A stretch of 64,000 nucleotides of DNA from Acidobacteriaceae bacterium (GTDB lineage Bacteria > Acidobacteriota > Terriglobia > Terriglobales > Acidobacteriaceae). The stretch spans positions 1-64,000 of the forward strand of contig PLBY01000077.1 in assembly GCA_003134655.1 (NCBI GenBank). The letters are read 5' to 3'. Position 1 is the first letter of the stretch; every line of letters starts with the position of its first letter. This document shows positions 17,564 through 26,020 of this stretch, in pieces. The position numbers and the translations under genes were made by a program. The notes under the pieces are model-generated. The model did no database searches. It worked only from the letters and a program-made list of their open reading frames with translations, and was not told the DNA's origin.

Positions 17564-19168
17564 TCACTTGCCGGCCAGCAGGCCGAAGACACCGACTCCG
17601 TTAGCCGTGCCTACATACACTTTGCCGTTGGCGATCATCGGGGTGATGTATTTGTTGCCGGCGCCGAACTGGTCGCGTCCGTTGGCGGCCTGGTTGGTGT
17701 TGTAGATCTCGACCAGAGTCTTGGCGTTGTAGGCGTGGAGGACGGCGGGGTTGGTGTTTTCGGCGGCCCAGAGGATCGCGTTCTGGGCTCCGTTGGAGGA
17801 GATGCTGGGAGTGGCTCCGGGATAGGCGAAGGAGTTGGCGGTCTTCGCGGTAGCGGTGGTGCGGAGTTTCGCGTTGCTGAACTGGTATAGGGCGATTGGG
17901 CTGCTTACGGGCCCGTAGTAAATATTGGTATTCATGGCCGCGGGCATGGACCAGATTCCGTTCCTCAGGACGCCCTGCAGTTCCTGGTAGACGTTGTTGG
18001 TTTTCGTATTGAACTTGCCCATGTTGGTGCGGTCGACGACGTAGAGGTTGGCGTCTTTGCCGGCGCCGACGGCGAGTTGCCACATTTTGCCGGTGGAATC
18101 TTTTTCGTTGACGAGCATGGCGCCGCCGGATCCGAGGTCGGTGTCGCTGCCGTTCTCGCTGGACTGGTTGTACATCTCGAAGTAGTCGGCGACGGCGAGT
18201 CCACCTTTGGTGGTGAGGTGGAGGAAGGCGTTGCCGTAGTCTCCGTTTTCAGGAAAGCCCGAAGAATTCAGAGTGGTGTCGAAGACTCCGTTGGCGTCGA
18301 GGAGGAAGATATTGCCGGCGTTGTCGGCGGCCATGCCGGCGCCGGAATTCCAGATGGCGCCTTCGTTGCCGTTGGGAGTCACGTTGAGCACGGTGGTCTG
18401 CGCCAGGGTGCTGGCGTTGTAGCCCATGATCCATCCGGTGTAGGGGCGGAAGTCGCAGTGCGACGCCCAGCCGAGGTAAACCGTGTTGTTGATGAAGAGG
18501 AGGCCGGCGCGCTCTTTATATTGGGCGGGGTCGAAAATCACGAAGCCGCCGGTACTGTTGTCTCCGGTGCCGGGATACTGGGCAGTGACGTCGACGGGGC
18601 CGTGAAACAATTCGGTGCCGCTGGTGGCGTCGAGGGCGTGCAGGCGCTGGTGGTAGCCGCCGGATCCGTCTTTCGACATGGCGACGACGTAGATGACTGG
18701 GTTCCCAGTTTTGCGGCGAAGGATGACGGGAGTCGAGGTGATTCCGATTTCAGGTTGGACTTGCGAACAGCTGCGTTTGTCCGATGTGGTTTCCCCGGAC
18801 CTGAGAGTCGTGATCTGCCAGAGATTCGTGCCGGTGTCGGCGTCGTAGGCGTAGACGGTGGCGTGCTCGGTGGCGACGATCAGCAGATTGTGAGTCACAC
18901 CGGAGATGGACACGTTGGAGAGGTAGAGCGGTTCTGCGTCGACGAGGCCGTCGGCGGGGACGACGAAAAGTTTGCCGAACGTGGTGGAGTTCACGTTGGC
19001 CAGCGTGAGGGTCGTCTCTTTGTTGTCGAAGCCAGTGCGAGCGTTGTTGTTGTGGTAGGTGAGAACGTCCTGGGAATGAACGGAGGGTGCGCACAGGGCG
19101 GCGAACAGCAGAAGCGCTGGTAGACTTCGGAACAGGGAGCGGACAATGAGGGGCTGGTATAGCAGCAT
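17564..19168 (-). CDS. Secreted PQQ-type beta-propeller protein
   Basis: 534 aa from the ATG at 19168, which has GGAGG about 8 bases upstream. A signal peptide covers residues 1-34 (ends VHSQ). The mature protein begins DVLTYHNNNARTGFDNKETTLTLANV, typical of secreted WD40-like PQQ proteins. Propeller-blade signatures recur, for example TVYAYDADTGTNLWQ, HALDATSGTELFHGP, and AYNAKTLVEIYNTN. The blades may bind PQQ, but the enzyme residues of methanol-type dehydrogenases are not evident, so it may only be structural or a carbohydrate-related surface protein. Confidence 0.85.
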   Translation of the reverse strand: MLLYQPLIVRSLFRSLPALLLFAALCAPSVHSQDVLTYHNNNARTGFDNKETTLTLANVNSTTFGKLFVVPADGLVDAEPLYLSNVSISGVTHNLLIVATEHATVYAYDADTGTNLWQITTLRSGETTSDKRSCSQVQPEIGITSTPVILRRKTGNPVIYVVAMSKDGSGGYHQRLHALDATSGTELFHGPVDVTAQYPGTGDNSTGGFVIFDPAQYKERAGLLFINNTVYLGWASHCDFRPYTGWIMGYNASTLAQTTVLNVTPNGNEGAIWNSGAGMAADNAGNIFLLDANGVFDTTLNSSGFPENGDYGNAFLHLTTKGGLAVADYFEMYNQSSENGSDTDLGSGGAMLVNEKDSTGKMWQLAVGAGKDANLYVVDRTNMGKFNTKTNNVYQELQGVLRNGIWSMPAAMNTNIYYGPVSSPIALYQFSNAKLRTTATAKTANSFAYPGATPSISSNGAQNAILWAAENTNPAVLHAYNAKTLVEIYNTNQAANGRDQFGAGNKYITPMIANGKVYVGTANGVGVFGLLAGK

Positions 19169-19275
19169 GGTGCAGGCCTCCAAGGGTCCGGTCAAGGGGT
19201 GCCGGTTGTTGATACAGGGTACAGGGAAAGGGACGAAAAGGGGATGGCCTTTTTGGGTGGGATGAGGGTGGAGAT

Positions 19276-19500
19276 ATGACAGATCTGGGTAAGTTGCTGA
19301 TTGGATTCGGGTTGGTATTGGTGGTCATGGGCGGTGTGGTGATGCTGCTGGGGCGGGCGAATCTGCCCTTGGGGCGGTTGCCGGGAGATATCGTGTTCCG
19401 GGGGAAGCATACGACGTTTTATTTTCCGCTGGCGACGTCGGTGGTGGTGAGCGTGGTGTTGACGATTGTGATGTATGTGGTGGGAAGGTTGAGGAAGTGA
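19276..19500 (+). CDS. DUF2905 family small membrane protein
   Basis: 74 aa with two hydrophobic helices, LLIGFGLVLVVMGGVVMLLG (residues 7-26) and FPLATSVVVSVVLTIVMYVV (residues 50-69), separated by the conserved LPLGRLPGDIVFRGK hairpin. This is the complete DUF2905 pattern. It is an inner-membrane protein of unknown function. The ATG lies soon after GGTGGAG. Confidence 0.9.
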   Translation: MTDLGKLLIGFGLVLVVMGGVVMLLGRANLPLGRLPGDIVFRGKHTTFYFPLATSVVVSVVLTIVMYVVGRLRK

Positions 19501-19534
19501 GTGGTTTGATCCCAGACGTTCGAGATTCGTTTCA

Positions 19535-19620
19535 GGCGTCCTTCCAGGACGCGGTTGCTTTTTTCGTTTCGCTTACCCGCCAGTGAACTGGCGGGCTATT
19601 TTCGATGGTCCCTAACGGGA
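19535..19620 (+). terminator. Terminator-like hairpins after the DUF2905 gene
   Basis: GCGTCC-TTCCA-GGACGC (19536-19552) is followed by a T-rich run ending at 19564. Two more palindromes follow: CCCGCCAGTGAACTGGCGGG (19576-19595) and GGTCCCTAACGGGACC (about 19606-19621). The group looks like another composite dispersed repeat that can also stop transcription before the riboswitch. Confidence 0.55.
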
Positions 19621-19719
19621 CCTTGGATTTCATCGTCTCGGTTTGACATCGCTATCCGCAGCCGTTAGATTCTTGGCGACGGTTGTTTCTGACCGTTGAT
19701 GTCTGCTCTTTGATTTGTG

Positions 19720-19905
19720 ATGTCGTTCGGAACGCGCGTCTTTGCCGCTCGGTGAAGACAGGGAAGCGGGTGAGAATCCCGCGCTGCCGCGCAACTGTAA
19801 GCGAGGAAACTGCCATCGGCCACTGGGAGAAATTCCGGGAAGGCCGGGGGCGTTACTGGATCTGAATGATCCTTACTCGCGAAGCCAGGAGACCGGCGCG
19901 ATCCG
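19720..19905 (+). ncRNA. Cobalamin (B12) riboswitch
   Basis: It contains the conserved core in order: GGGAAGCGGGTGAGAATCCC (19763-19782), GCTGCCGCGCAACTGTAA (to 19800), then GCCACTGGGAGAAATTCCGG and GAAGGCC, and finally the B12 box GCCAGGAGACCGGC (about 19883-19897). It lies 40 bases upstream of a BtuB-like receptor, the expected regulated gene. Sequence 19898-19942 includes the ribosome binding site AAGGAGG, so control may act on translation through access to this site. The exact 5' limit is uncertain. Confidence 0.93.
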
Positions 19906-19942
19906 TCTACTGCAACCTCTTTCGCGAGCAAAGGAGGAAAGT

Positions 19943-22165
19943 ATGCGCGTGTTCGGTGGTGTTCTTCTCGTTCTCTCTTTTTCCCTGGCTGCTGTGGCGG
20001 CCGATCTCAAAGTAAAAGTAATGGATCCGCAATCGGCGGCGGTCAGTGGTGCACAGGTGTCGCTCATCGGCACGGGCGACAGCAAGATTCTAGCGACGCA
20101 GAACACGTCGGCGGAAGGGATTGCCGTGTTTCGGGTCCCGGGCGACGGAGCGTTTCAGATTCAGATTTTGGCGCCCGGGTTCGCTGCTGAAATGCTGCAG
20201 GTTTCATCGCAGGCGGAGATCACGGTGAATTTGCGGCTGGCGACGGCTTCGGAAACCGTGGTGGTAAGCGGGATGCGCACACCAGTGCCAGCGCAGGCCG
20301 CGGGAGCCGATGTGGACTCTCTCAGCGGCGCGCAGTTGACGACGATCCAGCCGATTGGGGCGAGCGACGCGATTCGTTTTCTTCCGGGCGCAGTGGTGAA
20401 CGCTGCGGGGCAGCGGGGAGGGTTGACCTCGCTGTTCGTGCGCGGGGGAGAGTCGCGCTACAACAAAGTGATTGTGGATGGAGTCACGATCAACGAGCCG
20501 GGCGGAACGTTTGACTTCGGGACGCTGCGGCTGGATCAGGCCGACCGCATGGAATTTGTGCGGGGCGCGCAGAGCACGCTGTATGGATCGGACGCGATGA
20601 CCAGCGTGGTGCAGGTTTGGACCAGCGCCGGGAGCACGCGGGTACCGGAGTTGTCGTTTGGCGCCGACGGAGGGAATTTCGGGACCGCGAGAGGTTACGC
20701 GTCGCTGGCGGGGGCGCGCGGGCGCTTCGATTACAACCTGTTTGGCAGCCAGCTCAATACCAACGGTGCGGGCATCAACAACACGTATTCGGATTCGCTG
20801 GAGGGCGCGAATGTGGGAGTGGCGCTCAATGACGTCGCTTCCCTGCGCGTGCGGGTTCGGCATGCAAACAGTCACACGGGGGTTGGAGGGGAATGGAATT
20901 TCAACGGATACGATCCCATTGTGTCGCCGGGGACGGGGCCGTCGTATCCGCTGCCACCGAATCCGTATGACTGGTCGCAACTGAATAACTTGCTGGGCAG
21001 CGCCGAGCTGACGGTGGCGCGGAATCGATGGCAGCACCGGCTTACTGGATTTGACTATCTGTACAGGTACTACGAGCTGAATCCGGGAGACCCGAATCGC
21101 GTGAGCCCGATTTACGGGCAGTTTGATTTTGCTTCGAATGAGGTCGACCACATCAATCGCGCGGGATTTGAGTATCAGGGTGACTATTCGGAGCGAAGCT
21201 GGGCGCACACCACGTTCGGATATCGGGTGGAGAACGAGAACGGGTTTGTGGGGAACCTTGCCTACGGGGCGCAGAATCACGGCCAGCGGCTGAGCAATGA
21301 CCTCTACGCACAACAGGCGGTAACTTGGAAAACTCTGTCGGCGATTGTGGGTGGGCGGTTCGTTCATAACAGCGAGTTCGGCAACATCGGAGTGCCGCGA
21401 GTCGCGCTGACCTGGCAGGCCTTGCGGGGGAGCGAGCTTTTTTCGGGAACGCGGCTGCGGTTCTCTTATGCCACCGCATTCAAAGAGCCGCGTCTGGAAG
21501 AGACGTTCAATGGAATTCCGTCCGACCCATTCAATACGCCGAATCCAGGACTGCGGCCCGAGCATACGAGGGCGTTCGAGGCTGGGATCCAGCAAGATCT
21601 GCAGCGGGGAAAATATGTTTTCACGGCGACGTACTTTAACAACCTCTTTCAGGACCAGATCAATTATGTGGAAGTCGACCCAGTCAATTTTGTCGGGCAG
21701 TACGTCAATGTGAACCGGGCCCTGGCGCATGGTGCCGAGGTGGGAGTGCAGGCGAAGCTCATGCCGCGACTGCTGTTGAACGCGGCTTACACCTACACGT
21801 CGACACAAATTCTGGAGAATCCGGCGCCGATCAATTCGCTGTATAACCCGGGTTCGCCGCTGCTGCGGCGGCCGAAACATTCGGCGACGGCGTTGTTGTC
21901 GTATCTGGGGACGCGGTGGGGAGGAAGTCTGGCGGGAAGTTTCGTGGGGGCGCGGCCGGATTCGGATTTTCTGGGCTTTGAGATTGATCATGCGGCGGGA
22001 TATGTGCGCGTCGATTTCGGGGCATGGTACGCGGTGCGGCCGCGAGTGACGTTGTACGCGAATGTGGAGAACGCGTTGGACCGGCGGTACAACGAGGTGG
22101 TAGGGTATCCGGCGTTGCCGATCAATTTTCGCGCCGGGGTGCGGTTTCGGATCGGGGGCGAGTAG
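19943..22165 (+). CDS. btuB: TonB-dependent cobalamin receptor (BtuB-like)
   Basis: 740 aa from the ATG at 19943, with AAGGAGG 7 bases before it. Longer readings would translate the riboswitch. Order of parts: signal peptide (1-20), a carboxypeptidase-regulatory-like domain (about 20-105, KVKVMDPQSAAVSGAQVSL), a TonB plug (about 125-235) with FLPGAVVNAAGQRGG and FVRGGESRYNKVIVDGV, and a 22-strand outer-membrane barrel ending in FRAGVRFRIGG. It should import vitamin B12 or other corrinoids across the outer membrane with TonB energy. The cobalamin riboswitch directly upstream supports the assignment. Confidence 0.9.
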   Translation: MRVFGGVLLVLSFSLAAVAADLKVKVMDPQSAAVSGAQVSLIGTGDSKILATQNTSAEGIAVFRVPGDGAFQIQILAPGFAAEMLQVSSQAEITVNLRLATASETVVVSGMRTPVPAQAAGADVDSLSGAQLTTIQPIGASDAIRFLPGAVVNAAGQRGGLTSLFVRGGESRYNKVIVDGVTINEPGGTFDFGTLRLDQADRMEFVRGAQSTLYGSDAMTSVVQVWTSAGSTRVPELSFGADGGNFGTARGYASLAGARGRFDYNLFGSQLNTNGAGINNTYSDSLEGANVGVALNDVASLRVRVRHANSHTGVGGEWNFNGYDPIVSPGTGPSYPLPPNPYDWSQLNNLLGSAELTVARNRWQHRLTGFDYLYRYYELNPGDPNRVSPIYGQFDFASNEVDHINRAGFEYQGDYSERSWAHTTFGYRVENENGFVGNLAYGAQNHGQRLSNDLYAQQAVTWKTLSAIVGGRFVHNSEFGNIGVPRVALTWQALRGSELFSGTRLRFSYATAFKEPRLEETFNGIPSDPFNTPNPGLRPEHTRAFEAGIQQDLQRGKYVFTATYFNNLFQDQINYVEVDPVNFVGQYVNVNRALAHGAEVGVQAKLMPRLLLNAAYTYTSTQILENPAPINSLYNPGSPLLRRPKHSATALLSYLGTRWGGSLAGSFVGARPDSDFLGFEIDHAAGYVRVDFGAWYAVRPRVTLYANVENALDRRYNEVVGYPALPINFRAGVRFRIGGE

Positions 22166-22359
22166 GCGCAGGGTGGCTGGCTGCAGCTGACCGATGTGAG
22201 GTTGGCGAAACATCTCTATTACGCATTGACGAGTTGGAGTTGGAGAAGGCAGCCTTTCGTTGACTTGCCCGTTTCGCAGACGTAGCATTTTGCTGTAATG
22301 ATGGGCCCAACCCTCTCGCTTTTACACCATCGAATTTAAGTCACCTGGAGGTTCCTAGC

Positions 22360-23484
22360 ATGCAAGCAACCAAGGCGATATTTGCACTCCTGGTATTGGG
22401 GGTTGCGCTGCTTGGCTACTCGGCCCTTGCTGAGGACCCGATCGGGGCAGCAACGCTTACAAAGTTATCCTCCTGCCCGGCTGGCGGGCTAGCCAATGGG
22501 ACCTGTTACACGGTAACGATCTCCAACTGCCCCGAGACAGCGGGAAACTTCGTCGCAGCCATGAAGGTGAACGCGCCACCGAAAGGAAAGAAAACTCTCG
22601 GAGCCGTGTTCTTTACCACGGGCGGTGCGGGTAATGCGTATTATGACGGAACATTGGGAACGCCGGACCCGCGGGACACGCGGTGTAACGCGCAGGGGAA
22701 TTGTGGACTCCTTGCGGTGCAAACCGTTAATAACGCGGGTTATGAGACCATCCAAACCAATTTCTCAGATCCACACCATTCAGCCGCGGAGCCGGTGGGT
22801 TGGCTTACGGGGCCGGCAGCGGATGGTCCTCGGGCATTGGCCTGCCGTTTTGCGACGCTAGTGCACGCTGTCTGGACAAACACTTTGCGCAGCACCACCA
22901 CAAGACCAATCTGCGCGACCGGAAACAGCGCTGGTTCCGCAGTAATTGCTTACAGTCTGACCCAATATGGTTTGGGAAGTTTGTCCGGTCCGGGGCCACT
23001 ATTATCTATGGTGGAGGCCACGTCGGGACCCCCAATGGCCAGGATCGATCATGGTTGCCAGAAAACGCCTCCGATGATGACGGTAACATGTCCCAGCGGC
23101 TCGGTGCTTTCTGAGGGTTACGGTGTATCAACTGCCTTGGACTTTATTGATCCGGCGTATGACGGTGACCAGGACACGAGTTCAGACCCTGAGGACCTCT
23201 GTACTCAGCAGATCCAGAATGGCGGAAACCTAACACTGTTTCTGCACGACAGCGTTGTGTCGGACGATTTTGCCGCTCCCAACTACCCCAGAACATTTGT
23301 GAATGTGGTGTTCGGTGATAAGGATCTGAGTTCCGCCGTTCCGCAAGGATTGGAGTGGTACAACGCCATCACATCGCAGAAAGCACAAGCCTGCGTAGTG
23401 GGAGCCCCACACACGTTGCCCAGTACCTACGAAGGAGCAACCCAGGTAGCAAATGACCTGATCAGTTTCTGCAGGCTTCAGTAG
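22360..23484 (+). CDS. Secreted alpha/beta-hydrolase-like protein
   Basis: 374 aa with TGGAGG before the ATG. Signal peptide at residues 1-24 (ends ALA). Many cysteines suggest disulfides. The likely nucleophile elbow is GNSAG with Ser190, in the order expected before the acid Asp320 or Asp322 (VFGDKD) and the base His351 (APHTLP). This arrangement fits an alpha/beta hydrolase, although the family is not recognised. The substrate is unknown; an esterase or peptidase is possible. No operon partner is visible. Confidence 0.7.
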   Translation: MQATKAIFALLVLGVALLGYSALAEDPIGAATLTKLSSCPAGGLANGTCYTVTISNCPETAGNFVAAMKVNAPPKGKKTLGAVFFTTGGAGNAYYDGTLGTPDPRDTRCNAQGNCGLLAVQTVNNAGYETIQTNFSDPHHSAAEPVGWLTGPAADGPRALACRFATLVHAVWTNTLRSTTTRPICATGNSAGSAVIAYSLTQYGLGSLSGPGPLLSMVEATSGPPMARIDHGCQKTPPMMTVTCPSGSVLSEGYGVSTALDFIDPAYDGDQDTSSDPEDLCTQQIQNGGNLTLFLHDSVVSDDFAAPNYPRTFVNVVFGDKDLSSAVPQGLEWYNAITSQKAQACVVGAPHTLPSTYEGATQVANDLISFCRLQ

Positions 23485-23743
23485 GACACACAGCGAAAAA
23501 GGAACACAGGGGCCAGAATTATGACCATCACCGCTGGACACGTGCCCGCTGCTACAGGCACGGCAATACTCAAGTGACTTCGCGGACCGCGGATGGCGAG
23601 GCCTTCGAGTGGATCTCTAGGGCATCCACCTGACCCAATCCGGGAGCCGCACGCGAGCAGGACGACAAGAAGAGAGCGAGCTTAAGATTCGGGCACAGGG
23701 GGAAGAATGTTGATGAAATTCTGCCGCCTGTCGGAGTAGTGGA

Positions 23744-24436
23744 CTAGCTGACTTTTTGGGGGGAGCGGAGCAGGGGCATGGCGGCGGCGATTTTTGCGCC
23801 GAAATACTTCGTGCGTGCGAGAAGAAGCTTTTCGATGTCGACTTCTTTCAGGGGCTGCTGCCGGCCGAGCAGGTGCGTGACCAGGGCGATCTGGGCGAAG
23901 TGCTCGACGGTTTCCATCTTCATGTAGGCGTGTTCGAGGGTGTCTCCGTAGGCGACGACGCCGTGGTTCGACATGAGGATGGCGTCGTAGGCGGGGACGT
24001 AGGGTTCGAGCGTCTGGGCCAGTTCTGAGGTGCCGGGAGTGCCGTAGCGAGCCAGCGGAATGCATCCCAGACCCATGACTACTTCGCAAACCAGAGGCTC
24101 AGTCAGGGGGATGCCGGCGGCGGCAAATCCGGTCGCGGTGGGCGGATGCGCGTGCACGATGGCCTGCACGTCGGGGCGCATGCGATAGATGAGCAGGTGC
24201 ATGCCGATTTCGCTGGTGACGTTGCGGCGACCGGCGACTTTCTGCCCGTCCAGGTCGACGATCACCATGTCAGTCGCTTTCATCGCACCTTTGCTGACGC
24301 AGGTCGGAGTGACGAGGATGCGGTCTTGCGGGAGCCGTACGGAAAGGTTGCCGTCCATGGCGGCGACGTAGCCGTGTTCGTGCAGCATGCGTCCGTAACG
24401 GACGATTTCTTCCCTATATTTGCGTTCCGTAGGCAT
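23744..24436 (-). CDS. Class II aldolase / adducin family protein
   Basis: 230 aa from the ATG at 24436 (MPTERKYREEIVRYGRML). The zinc-binding histidines are visible as HAHPP (His95, His97) and SNHG (His158), and the conserved catalytic Glu76 lies in TSEIGMH. This matches L-fuculose-1-phosphate aldolase and L-ribulose-5-phosphate 4-epimerase relatives. It probably acts on a phosphorylated sugar in the cytosol. The substrate cannot be assigned. It is divergent from queA, so the 158 bases between them hold both promoters. Confidence 0.88.
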   Translation of the reverse strand: MPTERKYREEIVRYGRMLHEHGYVAAMDGNLSVRLPQDRILVTPTCVSKGAMKATDMVIVDLDGQKVAGRRNVTSEIGMHLLIYRMRPDVQAIVHAHPPTATGFAAAGIPLTEPLVCEVVMGLGCIPLARYGTPGTSELAQTLEPYVPAYDAILMSNHGVVAYGDTLEHAYMKMETVEHFAQIALVTHLLGRQQPLKEVDIEKLLLARTKYFGAKIAAAMPLLRSPQKVS

Positions 24437-24593
24437 GGTTACCCTTGGGGGAGATGACAAAAAGCGGCTGCGACTCGACCTTCGCATAGTATCAGCAGGG
24501 GCGGGCAGAGACAATCCAAATTTCGAGAAAAATCAGCCGTTTGGGCCGGTCTACGGGCCTCGAACTGAAGTGATCTCCCTATAATCGGTAGGC

Positions 24594-25691
24594 GTGCTGG
24601 TTTCCGATTTCCATTACGAACTTCCCGAAGAGTTGATTGCGCAGGAACCGCTGGCGGACCGGGCGGGATCGCGGCTGCTGCATGTGAAATCGGGGGCAGG
24701 GACCCTCGAGGATCGCCAGTTCCGTGAATTTCCGGAGCTGCTGCGGGCGGACGACCTGGTCGTGTTCAACAACACGCGCGTGTTTCCGGCGCGGCTCTAC
24801 GGACGCCGGGGCGGAGTACAACTACCCCACTTCTCGCAAAGAACACGAGAAATGGGGCACCCGGAATTTCTGCAGGGGCGGATTGAAGTTCTTTTGACGC
24901 GGCAATTGCAGCGGGAACCCAATGAATGGGAATGCCTGGTGCGGCCGGGTCGGAAGATTGGGGTGGGAGAGCGGCTGTTCTTTGGGGAGCAGGATGAGCT
25001 GCAGGCTGAAGTGATCGCGCGGGGGGAGTTTGGGGAGCGGTGGATTCGTTTCGAACTTGAGGAGGACTTCTTCGCGCTGGTGGAAAAGATTGGGCATATT
25101 CCGCTGCCGCCATATATTGCGCGCGATGATTCATCTAGCGATCGGGAGCGGTATCAGACGGTGTATGCGCGGGAGCGGGGGTCGGTGGCGGCTCCGACAG
25201 CGGGGCTGCATTTTACGCCGGAGATTCTGGGGCGCATGCGAGTGTGCGGGATTGAGACTGCAGAGGTCACGCTGCACGTGGGCCTGGGAACGTTTCAGCC
25301 AGTGCGCAGCGAGCGGGTGGAAGAACATCGGCTGCACTCGGAGGCGTATTCGATTTCGGAGGAGGCGGCGGAGAAGATTGCCCGGGCGCGGAGCGATTCG
25401 CGGCGGATCGTTGCGGTCGGCACGACGACCGTGCGCACTCTGGAATATGCGGCGGCGCAGGGGGCGGGTGAGATACGTGCAACATCAGGCGAGGCCAACC
25501 TGTTTATTTATCCCGGGTACGAGTTTCAGGTGGTGCAGGCGCTGCTGACGAATTTCCATTTGCCGCAGTCCACGCTGCTGATGCTGGTGTGCGCGCTGGG
25601 CGGGAAAGAGAACGTGATGCGCGCGTATGAGCATGCGGTCCGCGAGCGCTACCGTTTCTATTCGTATGGGGATTGCATGTTTGTGGAGTAG
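24594..25691 (+). CDS. queA: tRNA S-adenosylmethionine ribosyltransferase-isomerase, with in-frame repeat insertion
   Basis: 365 aa from a GTG at 24594. It makes epoxyqueuosine in the wobble position of tRNAs by transferring the ribosyl part of SAM. Family motifs are YELPEELIAQEPLADRAGSRLL at the start (read as two parts), FNNTRVFPARL (residues 60-70), AAPTAGLHFT (residues 199-208), VGTTTVRTLE and NFHLPQSTLLMLV. Residues 77-96 (VQLPHFSQRTREMGHPEFLQ) do not belong to the family pattern, which normally passes from FGRK..GGKIEVL directly. They are encoded by a family C repeat inserted in frame, next to the GGRIEVLLTR strand. The rest is intact, so the enzyme is probably functional. Confidence 0.95.
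   Translation: MLVSDFHYELPEELIAQEPLADRAGSRLLHVKSGAGTLEDRQFREFPELLRADDLVVFNNTRVFPARLYGRRGGVQLPHFSQRTREMGHPEFLQGRIEVLLTRQLQREPNEWECLVRPGRKIGVGERLFFGEQDELQAEVIARGEFGERWIRFELEEDFFALVEKIGHIPLPPYIARDDSSSDRERYQTVYARERGSVAAPTAGLHFTPEILGRMRVCGIETAEVTLHVGLGTFQPVRSERVEEHRLHSEAYSISEEAAEKIARARSDSRRIVAVGTTTVRTLEYAAAQGAGEIRATSGEANLFIYPGYEFQVVQALLTNFHLPQSTLLMLVCALGGKENVMRAYEHAVRERYRFYSYGDCMFVE
24823..24862. repeat. Family C hairpin inside queA
   Basis: CCCCACTTCTCGC, AAAGAAC and ACGAGAAATGGGGC form the hairpin, followed by ACCCGG. The order, loop and the CACCC tail match the intergenic copies of the family. The inserted length is compatible with the reading frame. Confidence 0.88.
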
Positions 25692-26020
25692 GTGGCCAGC
25701 GCTACCGACAAGGCGCGTTTCGTTTTTCCGAACTTTTCTGTGCAGTCTTAGTCCTTTTCACTCCATCGGACGTCTCCTCACGAATACGCGTAGCAAATAG
25801 AAAATACTACGAATGCGCAAAGAGTGCTCACGACTCTGTTCCAGATTCGTAAGGACTGACGATTCTTCTAGCCAGCGAGCGGCGGAACAGTTAAAAAGCT
25901 CCACCTGCTGAATCCGGTCCCTGCGCCCACGACGGAAACAGCCAAGCTTCACCCGCGTCATTCCGATAGCGCCATTCCGGCTGCCTTACCCGTTTCATCG
26001 AACAAACCACAGGAGGGATC
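25692..26020. other. Intergenic region before the diheme oxidoreductase
   Basis: No gene with support. A 67-codon minus-strand ORF at 25758-25961 has no recognisable feature. The last 40 bases should include the promoter and the AGGAGGG ribosome binding site of the next gene. Confidence 0.45.

Noticed and set aside
20204..22288. Minus-strand ORF of 694 codons
   Set aside because: It lies antisense to the BtuB-like gene, which has a riboswitch, ribosome binding site and clear family motifs.
25758..25961. Small minus-strand ORF of 67 codons
   Set aside because: No ribosome binding site, domain or context support.
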